Shown here: positions 48,740-61,149 of the stretch, in pieces
Numbering within the stretch: the first letter of the stretch is position 1
Layout of the letters: the number at the start of each line of letters is the position of its first letter
NCBI RefSeq assembly: GCF_033958435.1
Contig: NC_134138.1
Coordinates: 178,048,798 to 178,112,797, forward strand
Source of the DNA: Carettochelys insculpta
Taxonomy: Eukaryota; Chordata; Testudines; Carettochelyidae
DNA length: 64,000 nucleotides
Reading direction: 5' to 3'
Position numbers and translations under genes: made by a program
Notes under the pieces: generated by a model
What the model was told of the DNA's origin: nothing
What the model saw: only the letters and a program-made list of their open reading frames with translations
Databases searched by the model: none

Positions 48740-49373
48740 GCCATGCAATATCTATAAGGCATAGAAAGAAAAAAAAAGGATGTTATGGGGAGCTTCCGTG
48801 TAGGGGATGTAAGCTGGAGGTCTCATGCTACCACTTACAAAACATTCTTGAAATTTATAAGCATTATAAATAATTTTCTAAAACAAAACTACTGATTAAG
48901 ACATTTCCATATCAAGCCTCAATATGAATTAAAAATTGAAGGTTGCCTAAGTACAAGTTTTGACCTGATTTTATTTGTGGCCAAAATATGATCCTTATAA
49001 TGAGTGCTTTAAAAAGGCCAGCTTCCCAGATCTGAAAACATTTATAAGAAAAAGAAAGAAGAAACAGTTAATCCTAAATTATGAATAATTAGGATGATTG
49101 TTTAAGAATGTTTTATTTGATGCCCAAACCTTGACAATTGATCAGTAATAAGAGAAAGTTCCTTTATGTTAAAAGGGGAAAGAATAAAATCTGTAATAAC
49201 ATACAATTAACAATACATCAAAGGAACAATTGCAGAAGTTGATAGGACTAGGTACAAATCCAATGCTAGGAAATTCAAATAATTGCTACATGAAGGTAAA
49301 GGTGTCATAAATCTATCAATAGTAAAGTAAAGGACAATAAAAAGTAAGCATTTCAGGGTAAATATAATCCTAT

Positions 49374-49815
49374 CATGGCTACGTCTACATGTGCCCCAAA
49401 CTTCGAAATGGCCATACAAATGGCCATTTCGAAGTTTACTAATGAAGCGCTGAAATGCATATTCAGTGCTTCATTAGCATGCGGGTGGCAGCGGCGCTTA
49501 GAAATTGACGCACCTTGCCACTGCGCGGTGCGTCCAGACGGGGCTGCTTTTCGAAAGGACGCCACCTACTTCGAAGTCCCCTTATTCCCATGAGCTCATG
49601 GGAATAAGGGGACTTCAAAGTAGGCGGGGCCCTTTCGAAAAGGAGCCCCGTCTGGACGCGCCACGCGGCGGCAAGGTGCGTCAATTTCGAAGTGCCGCTG
49701 CCGCCCGCATGCTAATGAAGCCCTGAATATGCATTTCAGCGCTTCATTAATAAACTTCGAAATGGCCATTTGCATGGCCATTTCGAAGTTTGGGGCACGT
49801 GTAGACACGGCCCAT
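49374..49815. mobile_element. Palindromic Harbinger MITE (family A), TSD CAT
   Basis: 49377-49812, GGCTACGTCTACATGTGCCCC to GGGGCACGTGTAGACACGGCC, flanked by CAT on both sides. Hairpin centre TTCCCATGAGCTCATGGGAA. Both arms carry TTGACGCACCTTGCC, diagnostic for this copy. Confidence 0.92.
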
Positions 49816-50644
49816 ATAGCTCAAACAGTAGACAAGTGATAATTTTTTATGATCATCATATTATTATTAATCATTATCATATCATTCAGCATATATTCCT
49901 GTTTTCTATTTAGCTAAAAGCTAAATGTAGTATTCATGCTAGAGATAATGAAATACTTTACATTCTATCAGTAAACGGGGGAGGATGTTAAACAGAACCT
50001 ATTAAAGTGAACTGTTTTTAAAATCTGCATAAGAAAATAACTTGAATCCTAGGTTATTTCAAGAATTGGCTGAAATGTTTTCTGAACCATTACTGCAATT
50101 TTAAACAAGTCTTACAACACTGGGGAAGATTTAGAGAACTTGGGGAGGGGGGGGAAGCTTTCTATGAATATTTTAACATGTTAAACTGTATAGCCCAGAA
50201 AATTAAGTGCCTGTTTATTGGAGATCAGTTTCAAGCAAGATCTTGAAAAGTTTGATATGGGACACAGTCAGTGAAGAACTGTAAAATGGTAACATAATTC
50301 ATGCCAATCAGCATGGCTTTATGGAAGAAATATCTTTTCAATCATTCAATACCACTTTTATTAGCCCAGAAATCTTGAGAAAGCTAACTGTGTTGACAGA
50401 ATATTTTGTAAGGTATTTATCTCAGAGGAAAAAATCGGATTGCAAAGTAGCTCCCTGTGTACCCCATATAGTCCTCACTTGCAAAAGGTTATAATGTTTC
50501 ATACAAAGCATGCCATATAAGGTACCATACGGAAAGCCGTGATTTGCTGAAAACTCAGTGTTCTGTCAAAATATGTATACTGTTATTCTGCATGAAGTTA
50601 TGAAATGTTTCTAAACAGTTGTTATTGAAATATGTTGTGAGTTC
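49816..50644. other. Intronic DNA, nothing recognised
   Basis: AT-rich sequence without gene-like frames. Confidence 0.5.
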
Positions 50645-50870
50645 ATAGAATCATAGGGCTCAAAGAGACCTAGGAGGTCATCTAGTCCAGCTCCCTGCTT
50701 TAAGCAGGATCAACCCCAACTAAGTCATCCCAGCCAGGACTGTGTCAAGCCAGGACTTAAAAAACTCTAGATATGGAGAATCCGCCACCTGTCTCTAGGC
50801 AATGCATTCCGGCACTTCACCACCCTCCTGGGGAAGTAGTTTTTCCTAAGTTTGTGAGAAGTCTACTTCT
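50645..50870 (-). mobile_element. CR1 3' end fragment (minus)
   Basis: TCATAGAATCATAGGGCTC...GACCTAGGAGGTCATCTAGTCCAGCTCCCTGC is the inverse CR1 tail (TCTATGATTCTATGA terminus). It is followed by ORF2 C-terminal-like sequence in the inverse sense (GCACTTCACCACCCTCCTGGGGAAGTAGTTTTTCCTAA). Confidence 0.8.
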
Positions 50871-51872
50871 AGGTATCCAGTGACCATTACAAGCCATTGA
50901 CCAGCAGAGGAACTATAAACAAGAGATTTACAATTCTGTAAGAGAGAGTTGCGCAACCACCATAAATGGGGACTGCTTAACTGTGTGAATTAGCAAGATC
51001 ATGAGGACATGGCTGGGCCTATAAATAAAATAAGTGACCACTATCATGAGACCACATTTGCCCTCCCTCACTTACACTGCAAGTTTAGAATTTAGAACGT
51101 GTTTGCTTTTTTTAAGGTAACTATGGAATACCAAAATATGGTATCTCAAAAATCAACAATCCTATGATCTCACAATCTAAATAAGGAGTTGTGAGAAATG
51201 AATTCCAAGTATAAAAGGGATGCCATTTGGGGAAAACTCAGTGTGATGATATTGGGCATCTTTGAACTGTGTTAGATTGTAAGATATTCAGTGACACCAG
51301 GAAATTAAAGAAGTGTAGTACAAAAGAATGAGAGAATAAGTAGAAAACCTATCCAGTCAAAAGTGAGGGATAAGATCCCAGAGAGTGAGCAAACTGTCTC
51401 ATGTTCACTAAAAAGATTTTGCTTCCAAGCAACAAGCTGTGAGAAAAGAATAAACCACTTCTATTTGACGTATATTTTATAAGATGATACTGACACAGGG
51501 ACCTTGCGTAAAATAAATGCAAAGCCTTGGTATACAGCTGTCTGTATTTCTGTTTCTTTCTGCAATCTTTCACCAAGAATCGTGACAAGTGTGTATCAAA
51601 TAAAGTCTTTGAAATATCACCAATCTGTTATTTTCATTGTAGTCCATCATTTTGCAGGCTGAAATACAATAACCTTTTAAAAATTAATTCATACCACGCT
51701 AGTTTTGGCCTTTCTAGCTAAGTTCTTTTAAAGGACCTTTCCTTCTAAATCCTGACCTAAGCCTTCAAATTAAATACACTGACCTCATCCCTTCACAATA
51801 CCTTACATGAATAAGAATAATATATTATTAGAGTTCATACAATCAAACTTAGCAGTAGGAAAGCACACTTAG
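50871..51872. other. Intronic DNA, nothing recognised
   Basis: No gene or element recognised. Confidence 0.5.
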
Positions 51873-52150
51873 GGCAGGTCTATACTACAGCAGAAGGTCA
51901 AATTGAAGTACGCAATTCTTGCTATGTTAATTACATATCTAGAGTTGACATATCTTAATCCAAGCTTTTACGCCATCTCCACTAAGGTAAATTGATGGGA
52001 GTGCACACTCCCTTACTCTTAATGGGGGGGGGGGGGCAGGAATTCAGGTGCCCTGTAAGTTCAAATTAGCACATTTCTACTTGGCACACTAAGTCAAACT
52101 CCAGAAGATTGACTGTAGCAGGGTCAATCTTCTTTGCTTTGAAGATGCAT
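51873..52150. mobile_element. Decayed MITE with GGGCAGGTCTAYACTAC start
   Basis: AGGGCAGGTCTATACTACAGCAGAAGGTCAAATTGAAGTACGCAA, then AATTGATGGGAGTGCACACTCCC, follows the order of a reptile MITE starting GGGCAGGTCTACACTGC. A pure G tract sits at about 52025-52037. The right terminus is degraded and no target duplication found. Confidence 0.55.
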
Positions 52151-52329
52151 CCTTAAAATCATGAAGAGAACATTCTGTAGCAACTGCCAATGACTAGCAC
52201 CTTCTCTATTTTATGACCGTACTTCTCTTCTGTCAAGTCCTGTTGTAACAGACCATTCTTCTCAAAAGCTAATGGAATCTGATGCATTGCAGAGGTGCTT
52301 TGTGGAAAAATATCCCATCTTGCTGACAA

Positions 52330-52400
52330 ATCATTCTATTGACTGAAGTCAGACTAGATGATCTAATAATGGGCCCTTCTGGCTTTTAAGTCTATGAAAA
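52330..52400 (+). mobile_element. Old CR1-type LINE 3' fragment
   Basis: AGACTAGATGATCTAATAATGGGCCCTTCTGGCTTTTAAGTCTATGA matches a CR1-like 3' end variant (GACTAGATGATC..TGGTCCCTTCTGGCCTTAAAATCTATGA). Confidence 0.65.
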
Positions 52401-52985
52401 TATGATTCTTTGTTAAGATTCGAAAATGCTCTCTTGACCTTAACCAAGAACACAGTGGCTCCTAAAGGCAGTCTTCTTTATTATCTCCATCCCAGACCAG
52501 CATGGTACTCTGAGAGAGCAATGACTCTTAGACCACTGATGGCACTCTTAACTGCAACAGCAATGACTGAGAGTGTCAGGATATTTCTGACAACTACAGA
52601 ACTGATCGGGGGTTAGCATACAGCCATATTGCCTCAGGAGAGCATGAATCTTCCCAGAACTTTAGGGAGTGCAGCCACAGTGCATATACTGTACGGCACA
52701 GTAAGCATTTGTACTTTTGCTTTTACTTCCCTGGCTGTTTTTGAGGGGCGGAAAGTGCCTCCACCTAGAAGTGGCTTGTGACTAGAGAAGCTAGCAGAAC
52801 AAAGTGACTTTGACTATGATTGGTCCCTGCAAAAGGGCCATGGAGTAGAAACTCCTTGTCCCATGCCCCTTCTCGTGCCCTCTGCACAAGGTTTAGTCAC
52901 AGAGTAGCCTAAGATGGTTTGAACCGTTTTGTGCTTGACTATGGGTTATATATAAAGGGAAAATTCAGTTTTGGACAACAATCTT
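52401..52985. other. Intronic DNA, nothing recognised
   Basis: No gene-like frame. The 68-codon open frame at 52410-52616 has no domain signature. Confidence 0.45.
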
Positions 52986-53391
52986 TTTAGCTATGTCTAC
53001 ACTTGGCCCCTTCGAAGAAGGGGGCATGATAATCAGGGTGATGGGAGATTACTAATTAAGTCCTGCAATGAACATGCAGCACTTCATTAGGCTAATTCTA
53101 CCCCGCGGCAACTTCAAAGTGCTGGCAAGCTGTGTAGCCACGGGCTTCGAAGTGCCCGCTCTACTTCAAAGTGCCTTTATTCCCCAAAACTTTGAGGAGT
53201 AAAGGCACTTTGAAGTGCCCGCGGCTACACGGCATGCCTGCACTTCGAAATTTGACACTTCTAAGTTGCTGTGGGGGAGAATTTGCCTAATGAAGTGCTG
53301 TGTATTCATTGCATCACTTCATGAGCCATCTCCCATCACCCTGATTACCATGCCCCCTTTGAAGAAGTGGGCAAGTGTAGACATAGCCTTT
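52986..53391. mobile_element. Palindromic Harbinger MITE (family B), TSD TTT
   Basis: 52989-53388, AGCTATGTCTACACTTGGCCCCTTCGAAGAAGG to GAAGAAGTGGGCAAGTGTAGACATAGCC, flanked by TTT. The inverse arms meet at CCCCAAAACTTTGAGGAG. Layout matches 12358-12789. Confidence 0.88.
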
Positions 53392-53529
53392 ATGTTTTTA
53401 AGTGAATTTACGACTCCTGAGTGAATCTCGATTCTAAGTTCTAGACAGTAAAATCTACTCTCTCACCATAACATTGGATGCATTCGCTATAGAAAAGGCA
53501 TACAACACTCTGGGCTTCTCTCACACTCA

Positions 53530-53745
53530 GGTGGCAAGATAGCTCAGTGGTTTGAGCCTCGGCCTGCTAAACCCAGTGTTGTGAGCTCAGCCCTTGAGGG
53601 GGACATTTAGGAATCTGGGGCATGTAGATTATTTAACCAAAAAAAAGGGGGTGGAGTCACAGGGGGAATGGCATTTACTTCTGCCAAGAGGGTGGGGGAC
53701 TGGACTCCATGACCACCCACGGTCCCTTCCAGTTCAATGTGATAT
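53530..53745 (+). mobile_element. tRNA-derived SINE with CR1-like tail
   Basis: GGCAAGATAGCTCAGTGGTTTGAGCCTCGGCCTGCTAAACCC contains an A-box (TAGCTCAGTGG). GTGTTGTGAGCTCAGCCCTTGA holds a degraded B-box. A CR1-like tail (GGGGACTGGACTCCATGACCACCCACGGTCCCTTCCAGTTC) follows. SINEs in turtles are known to have a tRNA-like head and a tail shared with CR1, whose enzyme moves them. Confidence 0.9.
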
Positions 53746-56700
53746 GCAACACTCTCAATCTAGTGCCTTTTATCAATTCTCTGATCTATCCAGTCTCTTA
53801 CTGCTCTTGTAAACTATTTTCTTTATGGAGTTTTTAGATAACTATCTGCTCTTTCACGATTACATTTCTTTCTTGTATATTTTTGAAAACAAATGCTACG
53901 ATAGCTAAAGGAAGAGGAAGGCAGCTTTCTTTTCATAAGAATTTCACATTACTATGATTAGTAATCATCTTTGCTTTTTTTACTTGATACTCTGGAAAAA
54001 ATAAAATAAATGTCCCAGTATATAAACATCTGTTAGTAAAAAGGAGATTAAGAATAATTGATGTGTGGAAAAATTATGTGTGACCTGAAGAGTTTGTAAT
54101 ATCTAAGATTGTACACTTATGACAAAAAGGGAACCAAGCTTCTTTCAGTCATGATTATACTGTTCAAAGACAAGCACAGTGCACTTCTGTTTGACAATAC
54201 AACATAGTATATCTTTGTAGAGTACCTTTCGCATGAATGGCATCCTAAAAATGCACCACAGAGACAAATAATAGTGACATTGTTAAACAGCAAACAATGA
54301 CATGGAGTGAAAGAAATTAGAAGACATAGGCATTAGAGAAAAATGTGTTTTATTATAAGACATGAAAAGGGATAAAGAGCCAATGAAACTAAAAGAAAGG
54401 CTTTTCTAGGTGGTAGTGTCAAAGTTTAGAACAAGTGCACTAAGCAAAAAGGCAGATGACACCAGTGCTAGGTCATCCAAAAACGGTAAAGATACAGTCA
54501 AAGAAAAGAAGTCTTACATCCTTTTTCACTCATTTCTGAGTGATGGCCATTTGTCCCAATAAGCATCAGTTGCAAGAGAACACAATGACAAATGCCACTG
54601 TAACACTAAGTATGAAAAATTAGGGCATTGAGGAAAAAATGCTCTCAGTGCTAAACACAGAGCACATATAACATTGTGTCAAAGGGGTTACTGGACCAAA
54701 CAATGAAGCAATGTGCTTTTGAAATGATGACTGATTTTAGTAAAAACAAGAACCCACAGGAGGAAAAGGGATATGCTTGAAGACTTGTAACTTTTCTCTG
54801 GAGGCCCTGAACCAAACAATAAAAAAGTAATAAAATATGATTGAACAATTGATACTCCCCTGAGCAAAGCTTCAGATAAGCAAGTTTAATAGAGGAGGCA
54901 CAATACTACGTAGGACAGATCTCATCATAGCATTAGTACAAACGAGAATTTTTTTAAGTATCTAAACTGAAGAGAGGGGAGAAAATAAAGGGCATCACAT
55001 TCTGGAACAAACTGTGTTGGTGATGAGTCTGAGGAAGTAATGTTATTTACTGATTTAATGATTTGAGAAGGTCAGCCTGTGTAATGGCATTGAGTTAATC
55101 AGATGCTGGCATTTTAGAGAAGCAACTGCTAAAGAATAACCAGGCTGGATTGAGGCTTATGGTAGCTTTAACTGTAGAAATTTTAGTATTAAAAGACTGA
55201 TCGATGGCTCGAGGCATAAAGAAAATAGCAGTAGATATTGCCTCTTTTTTTAACTTTGGAAGACAAATGTTAGGTATTGAAGTTCTTTCTTTTCTCTAGC
55301 AATCCCTGCAAAATGGTAGGTGGTTTCTGGGGTTTTTTGTAGAAGTAAAATAAAGGTGATAAAAATACCATCTATATTCATTAACACTGACAGTCAATTA
55401 CAAAGACAGCTTTACAGAAGAGGAAGCTTAAATGGCATCTATTTACAGTTGTCACTATATACAAGTGCACATAACCTCACACAGTCACCAAGAAAATACC
55501 TGTATAACTTTTAAAATTTATTTTGTTCTTACAAAGGCTACAAATTTGATAAAAAATATATTATGAATTTAAAAACAATTTAGGAAATTAAGTCTGGAGT
55601 ATTTCTACATAAAAGGCAAGACATTTAAAATGGAAAATGAAAAATTCTTAACATTTATAACTGCATGAAACAAGAGTTCATTGGGACAGTGAGAATATTT
55701 AGGCAGATAGACAGATATAGATATAATCTAGGCAGCACTGCTTGTAGTTTCTTGAGAACTCAAACATTGTTCCAGGTTACTTGTACTTATTACTTGTTTA
55801 TTAAAATTGGTTTACCTCGTTCACCTGTTGTATTACATCATCTGAAAACAAGTGATATTTTAAACTAAGATAAGGGAAAAGGTTGTAAAAATACAAGATC
55901 TTTCCTTTGTGAACGACATTCTATTCAGCACAATGGAATTTGCTCAATCTAATAGTCTCCAAATCCAAGGAAAATATTTCGTGTAACATAGCAAGGCTCT
56001 TTAAAGAAACATTTCCCATAATGATAAATTGAGCAGTACATAGTACCTCTCATTGCCAAATCAATAATTTTGAACTGCATTTCATAGCATTCTTTTGCAA
56101 ATTACAACAAGAAATCTGCATATAGTAAGGACCAACTGATATAGAACAAACTGACCATCATGCTAATTTATCTGCCTGTGTCTTTAGACAGTGACCCATA
56201 TTAGCTTAAAACATATAATAAATTACTGACAGCTTAATAACTCCAACTATAGCGTTTTGAGGTGAGAATTGTTAAACTGCTCCAGTGAAATCAGTGGGAG
56301 TTGTCCCATTGATGTAATGGGCTTTGGATCAGGCCCAATGACAGGTGCCAAAAAACAGCAAACAAGTCAAATTAACTGATGTCAGCTAACAAGGTGGATT
56401 TAACCATGAAACACGTCAGAGTGACACTATCAGCTGAATGCACAGCAGTAAATGAATATAAAAACATACAATAGCAGCACATTCCTTCACGGAAATCAGA
56501 ACATGCAGTTCTTTTCCAACACGAATTGCATCCCCATAGCTTGTGCTGGTGGAGAAAATGCCACAGGAAATGGAGCACTCTCCAGTTTGTTTTTGCACAG
56601 TTATTGGTGCTCTGAATTCTGGGACAGTGCTTTGCATTCTGGGATTCAAACATGAAACACATGCAAGCAACCTGGGCTAAGGCAATGTGAGATAGATACC

Positions 56701-57386
56701 CACAATGCACTGCTCACACTGTTGAACTTGCATAAAGCAATGGGGATGTAGAAACTCGACACAGAAAAACAGTTGATCAAATTTCAAAGAAACTTTGGGG
56801 GCTCTTACATTTGAATGCATAACAACAAGGTTAAAAATTGAATTTATTTATCTAGTAGTGTAGATGCAGCCTCACTGTGAATTACAGATGCTTAAGTAAT
56901 GTGGATCAGCAGTTTTTACTATTAAAAATTATCAGAAAATGCAAATTTGTGAAAAATAAAAACAACTTGAAGATATATACTGGGGGCAACACTTTTGATG
57001 GCACACAGAAATATGTCCTGTCCCCTGGCCAGTTACTTGACAGTCTGCTGAGGGAGCGCAGACTTCCAGAGAGGGCAACCCTGCCCTATTTGGAGTCAGG
57101 AGTGCATGACTTTCAGACCCCCTCCTAATAAGTCCAGAGTCTAAAGGTCCTGAGAATCCAGAGTCATTTTTTTATCCAAAAGTACCTAAATGACTTAGAT
57201 GTCTAAATCTCAGAACTTTTTATGGGACTCAGGCACCTGTGAAAATTTTTCCTATTGTTGTTTAATTTTAGATTTTTAATTCTTAATAATATTCACACCC
57301 TGGCCTGGTTCTGCTAGTTTTTCATATTTGGGTCCTGGGAGAGAAACTTCAAGAGAGCAAAACACTTCTCTCTTCACTAAATAAAA
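53746..57386. other. Intronic DNA, no gene recognised
   Basis: About 3.6 kb, AT-rich. Possible ancient repeat words at 56283-56340 (CAGTGGGAGTTGTCCCATTGATGTAATGGGCTTTGGATCAGGCCC) and 57140-57250 (CCTAAATGACTTAGATGTCTAAATCTCAG). No exon recognised. Confidence 0.45.
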
Positions 57387-57666
57387 TACAGTAGATAACC
57401 TTCTGTTATCCAACACTCCATTTTATCCATCATGCTCCGCCAGTCCCACAGCAACTGGCCCAATCCCACACCCCGCAGCACCTGGCACCGCTCCTCCAGC
57501 CTCCCCTATGACAGCTGGCTCTGTGGCATCTGGCAGCCCACCCCAGGGAGCCAGTCCCATGGCAGCTGGCTCCATAACCAGCAGCCAGATCCCCATTACC
57601 CAAAATTTCCAGTTTTCCAATCATCTGTTAATCCCATTTATGTCAGATAAACTGGGTTTTACTGTA
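57387..57666. mobile_element. Tigger/pogo-like MITE, TA target
   Basis: 57389-57664 between two TA dinucleotides. Left CAGTAGATAACCTTCTGTTATCC, right GTCAGATAAACTGGGTTTTACTG. Inverted, the right end reads CAGTAAAACCCAGTTTATCTGAC, a Tigger-type terminus. The GC-rich core is a degenerate repeat of CCCAGGGAGCCAGTCCCATGGCAGCTGGC. Confidence 0.75.
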
Positions 57667-58362
57667 TTGAGGAGTTTTACAATAGATACTAGACATGTTA
57701 AAATCGTAAAAGCAATAACACATTGACAAATATTAGGTGTTTATACAAATATACACACTTGTATACATGCACATACTTTTGAGAGAGGAAACATCATTAT
57801 GAGCAAGCCTTCATATACCACATATATCTTACAGATTGATGCTAATTTTGTGAATTTTCAGAAGCTGAAATTATTTGATCTAGGATTCAGTACCACTAAG
57901 ATATTCTTGATAAAGGGGGTCTTTCTTTATTAATCTTCACAATATTTTTCTCCAGAACACCCTTTCTAAGGTCCTTTTTTTGTGTTTAATTAATCACTCT
58001 CATATCATATCAGGAAAAAAGGAGAAGGTATTTAATCTGTGTATAAAAATCACAATAAACAGGTCATTCATGGTTCTCCAAACCTAAGAACATATTCAAT
58101 GTTGATTTTTTCATCTCCCCATATCTTTAAAATATAATAATTATAATTTATTAGTGTAATGTATGGAGAATATGCTAAAAGCTGTTTATTTTGACCAAAA
58201 GGATTATATTATTTATTCATTTAAACTAACCTTCATGGAAGGCATGCAGAATTAAGTTTTAAAAATCAGATATCTATTTCTGAATGGAATATTACTCTTT
58301 AATTTCCCAGAAGTAAAGAGTTTGGTTTTTAATATAGTTTCCTACCTGCAATTCTTACCTGA

Positions 58363-58396
<34 letters not shown>

Positions 58397-59286
58397 TAGA
58401 CACATACTAGCAAAGGACTTAATTACACCAACAAACTTTTTGCTAGCTCTCTAAACTAAAACAACTCTGAAGAAATTTATGCATGCATTAATCCCATTTA
58501 ATTTATGATGCAGAGAAGCAACCTGGGCCAACTGTCAGGCCAAGCAAAGGAATCCCCAGTCCTGTAAGCATGCCACAAGAAGTTGGTATCTGTTAGTTAC
58601 AGAAAATAAAAATATCAAGTGACTTAAAAAAGCCTTTTAATAAAGATAAGCTTTAAAAATAACAAACAAACATATACCTTTGAGTCTTCAACAAACTAAT
58701 GACTCAACCTGTGATTCTAATTGTGGCATTTGGTATAAGCCATCAATAATGAAATTTCATAACTCAGGTATGAAGTGGTTATTACGTGATTTTAACAGTG
58801 CCTTCAGCAATGGCCCCAGTGTAAACCTCAATAATCCACTAAATATGCAAGGACTAATTCTGATCTCATTTTGGCTTTATTCCTAATATAGACACACACA
58901 CTATACACACTAGTATAGATCCAATGACCTTCTTGGATTTACTCCCAGTGTAATTGACTGGATGAGATTTCAAAATTCTTAAAAGTGCCAATATTGCACT
59001 ACAGAAACAAAATCTACAGCAAACAAAATCCTTTCCTTTTGCCAATGAAATTTTAATAAAAGACAGGAGCAAATATGCCATTGCGGTCATGTCTGCCTAG
59101 TGTGTGTAATTATATTGTATAGGACAGCTAGAAAATTTGGCAAGAAGTGTACTAGGAGTGTTTATATATAGTGAGAGATTTTATTTATTCAGAGAATTTA
59201 TATTACTTCTCTATGGGAAATATTTAGTCAAACAACTACATATATGTGAAAAAGCAATGATGTAATTCTAGTGCTACCTACAAGCT
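57667..59286. other. Intronic DNA with a (TTA)n tract
   Basis: (TTA)n at 58364-58397. Otherwise AT-rich and featureless to me. Confidence 0.5.
58364..58397. repeat. (ATT)n microsatellite
   Basis: Eleven trinucleotide units read directly. Confidence 0.97.
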
Positions 59287-59649
59287 TATGGCTATGTTTA
59301 AACTATAGTGATCTGTCGACAGAAGTTACTATCGGAAGATACCTTGCTATGAAAATTCTGTTGACAGACTGCAGCCACCCATGAAAGTGAACTGCTGTAT
59401 CAACAGAGAGTGGCCAGACCATGGGGCTGATCTCTCATAGAATGGCCAACCAGAAGCACAGCAGACAGGCCTGCCTGTCAACAGAGGGCCCCCCCAGAGC
59501 GTCCAGGCGGCGTTTTTGTTGACAGATTCTGTCAAGAAAGGAGTTATGGCTCATGGGGGAGAGGTGGAAGGCTGTCGACAGAACACATTTTTGGTGTGAA
59601 CGCTCCATGGGTTTTGTCAACAAAATCATCTAGTGTAGACGTAGCCTAA
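59287..59649. mobile_element. Harbinger-type MITE (family D)
   Basis: 59290-59646, GGCTATGTTTAAACTATAGTG to CATCTAGTGTAGACGTAGCC, flanked by TAT and TAA (one mismatch). Internal words TGTCGACAGAA and TTCTGTTGACAG occur in both orientations. The termini match the Harbinger group, but the core is unlike families A to C. Confidence 0.75.
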
Positions 59650-60654
59650 GATTAATAGTAACCTTACTGAAAATACATTTGCTTTGTTTTCATGTCTCAA
59701 GATTCACATAGTTTAAAGTTTCAACAACTCAATTTTATTTATTTTTGAGACTGATTACATGATGAAAGGCAATCATTAAGAAAAATGACACAGTACACTC
59801 AGTAAAAGGACTATGTTAATCAAATAAAAATAAGTATCCTGTTCAGGATATAATCTTCAGTCACGTGTTGATAGTAAGAGTTAACATGATGAACACCTTT
59901 GGGAAGTGAACAAAGCAGATCAGCCTCAAAATTCAGTCAGGTAACTGGTAAGCTAAAGCTTCAAAGGAGTTATTGTGGAACATGCCAATATTTACAACCT
60001 AGTCTTGCAAGAGTATAACTTTTGTGTCAAAAGAGATGTCTTAATGCATGTTTGCCCCAGTAGTCAACAATTTCTTTAAAGAGTATGAGTATCAGAATAA
60101 AATAATAATACTCTGCAAATGAACTCCAAACTGCACAAATAAGCAAGTCCCCTGAGCACACTAATGCACACAAGAGAAAATGAGGAATGGATCCGCATAC
60201 AAAGCTTGTAATGTTGAACTTCATAAATTATATATTACTCCTTCTCTTTAAACTTTTACTGCATTGGTGGTGATGAAGCTGCTAACAGATGAGTAGGTGT
60301 CTTGTCAAAGCAATATTTAGCATTATTTAAAGTGAGATTTTAAAAGTTCTTTTCTGTTGCCTTTTTTTTCAAATAAATACCTAGGATCTATGTGGGTGTT
60401 CATCTGTTCACACACTCACAACATTCACCATCACAAAGACAACCACACTTCTTCTCTTTTTTTTTTTTTTTTCATATTAAGCCATTGACCAGGTAATACC
60501 GGACAGAGTGATAATTTCCCCACAGGAATATTGTGGTCTCCTATTTTTATTGAGAGATACCCAGGAAAACAGAAGCCTGTTGTATTGTGCCATAAAGATG
60601 ACTGAGACACCAGATATTTCAGAAAAATTCTGTCCTAACCACTGCTTTTCTTCT
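59650..60654. other. Intronic DNA with a poly-T tract
   Basis: T-rich run at about 60455-60473. No gene recognised. Confidence 0.5.
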
Positions 60655-60996
60655 TCCTCAGGGGTGCAGGAAAGTTGGGGTTGGGACCTCTGGGGGGGCA
60701 TAACAATAAGGGGGCAAAGCACAATTGGCTGTTGGGTCTCTGGTTCACCCATCTCATGAAAAATGTTGAGATATGTTACTGTTTTTATGTATGTGTATTC
60801 ACAGTTATATACTGGTTAATAAAGTTTTACTTTCTACATACTTATTTTCTTGCACATGCCCAAAGATTTTTGTCATATGAACATAACCAAAATTTCCATC
60901 AGTTTGGATTACATTAGAGAGGTTGGGATGGCCCTTGATAGTTACAGGGATAAAAAGTGGGGCCTGACAAAAAGTTTGCTCACCCCTTCTTTACAA
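60655..60996. mobile_element. Possible hAT-type fragment
   Basis: GTGGGGCCTGACAAAAAGTTTGCTCACCCCTTC, inverted, reads GAAGGGGTGAGCAAACTTTTTGTCAGGCCCC, which resembles a reptile hAT terminus (CAGGGGTGAGCAAACTTTTTG). The left border is uncertain. Confidence 0.4.
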
Positions 60997-61149
60997 AATT
61001 CCTTAACATAAATACCTCTATAAAGAGGTTAGCAAATAAACTGGTAAAATACAGGTAGGAGCTAATTAGGACTAATCAGATGAAATGGAATCCCATTTAA
61101 ATAAAACATCACCTGAAGGCATGCAATTGAATACTGGCAAAATGTAGAA

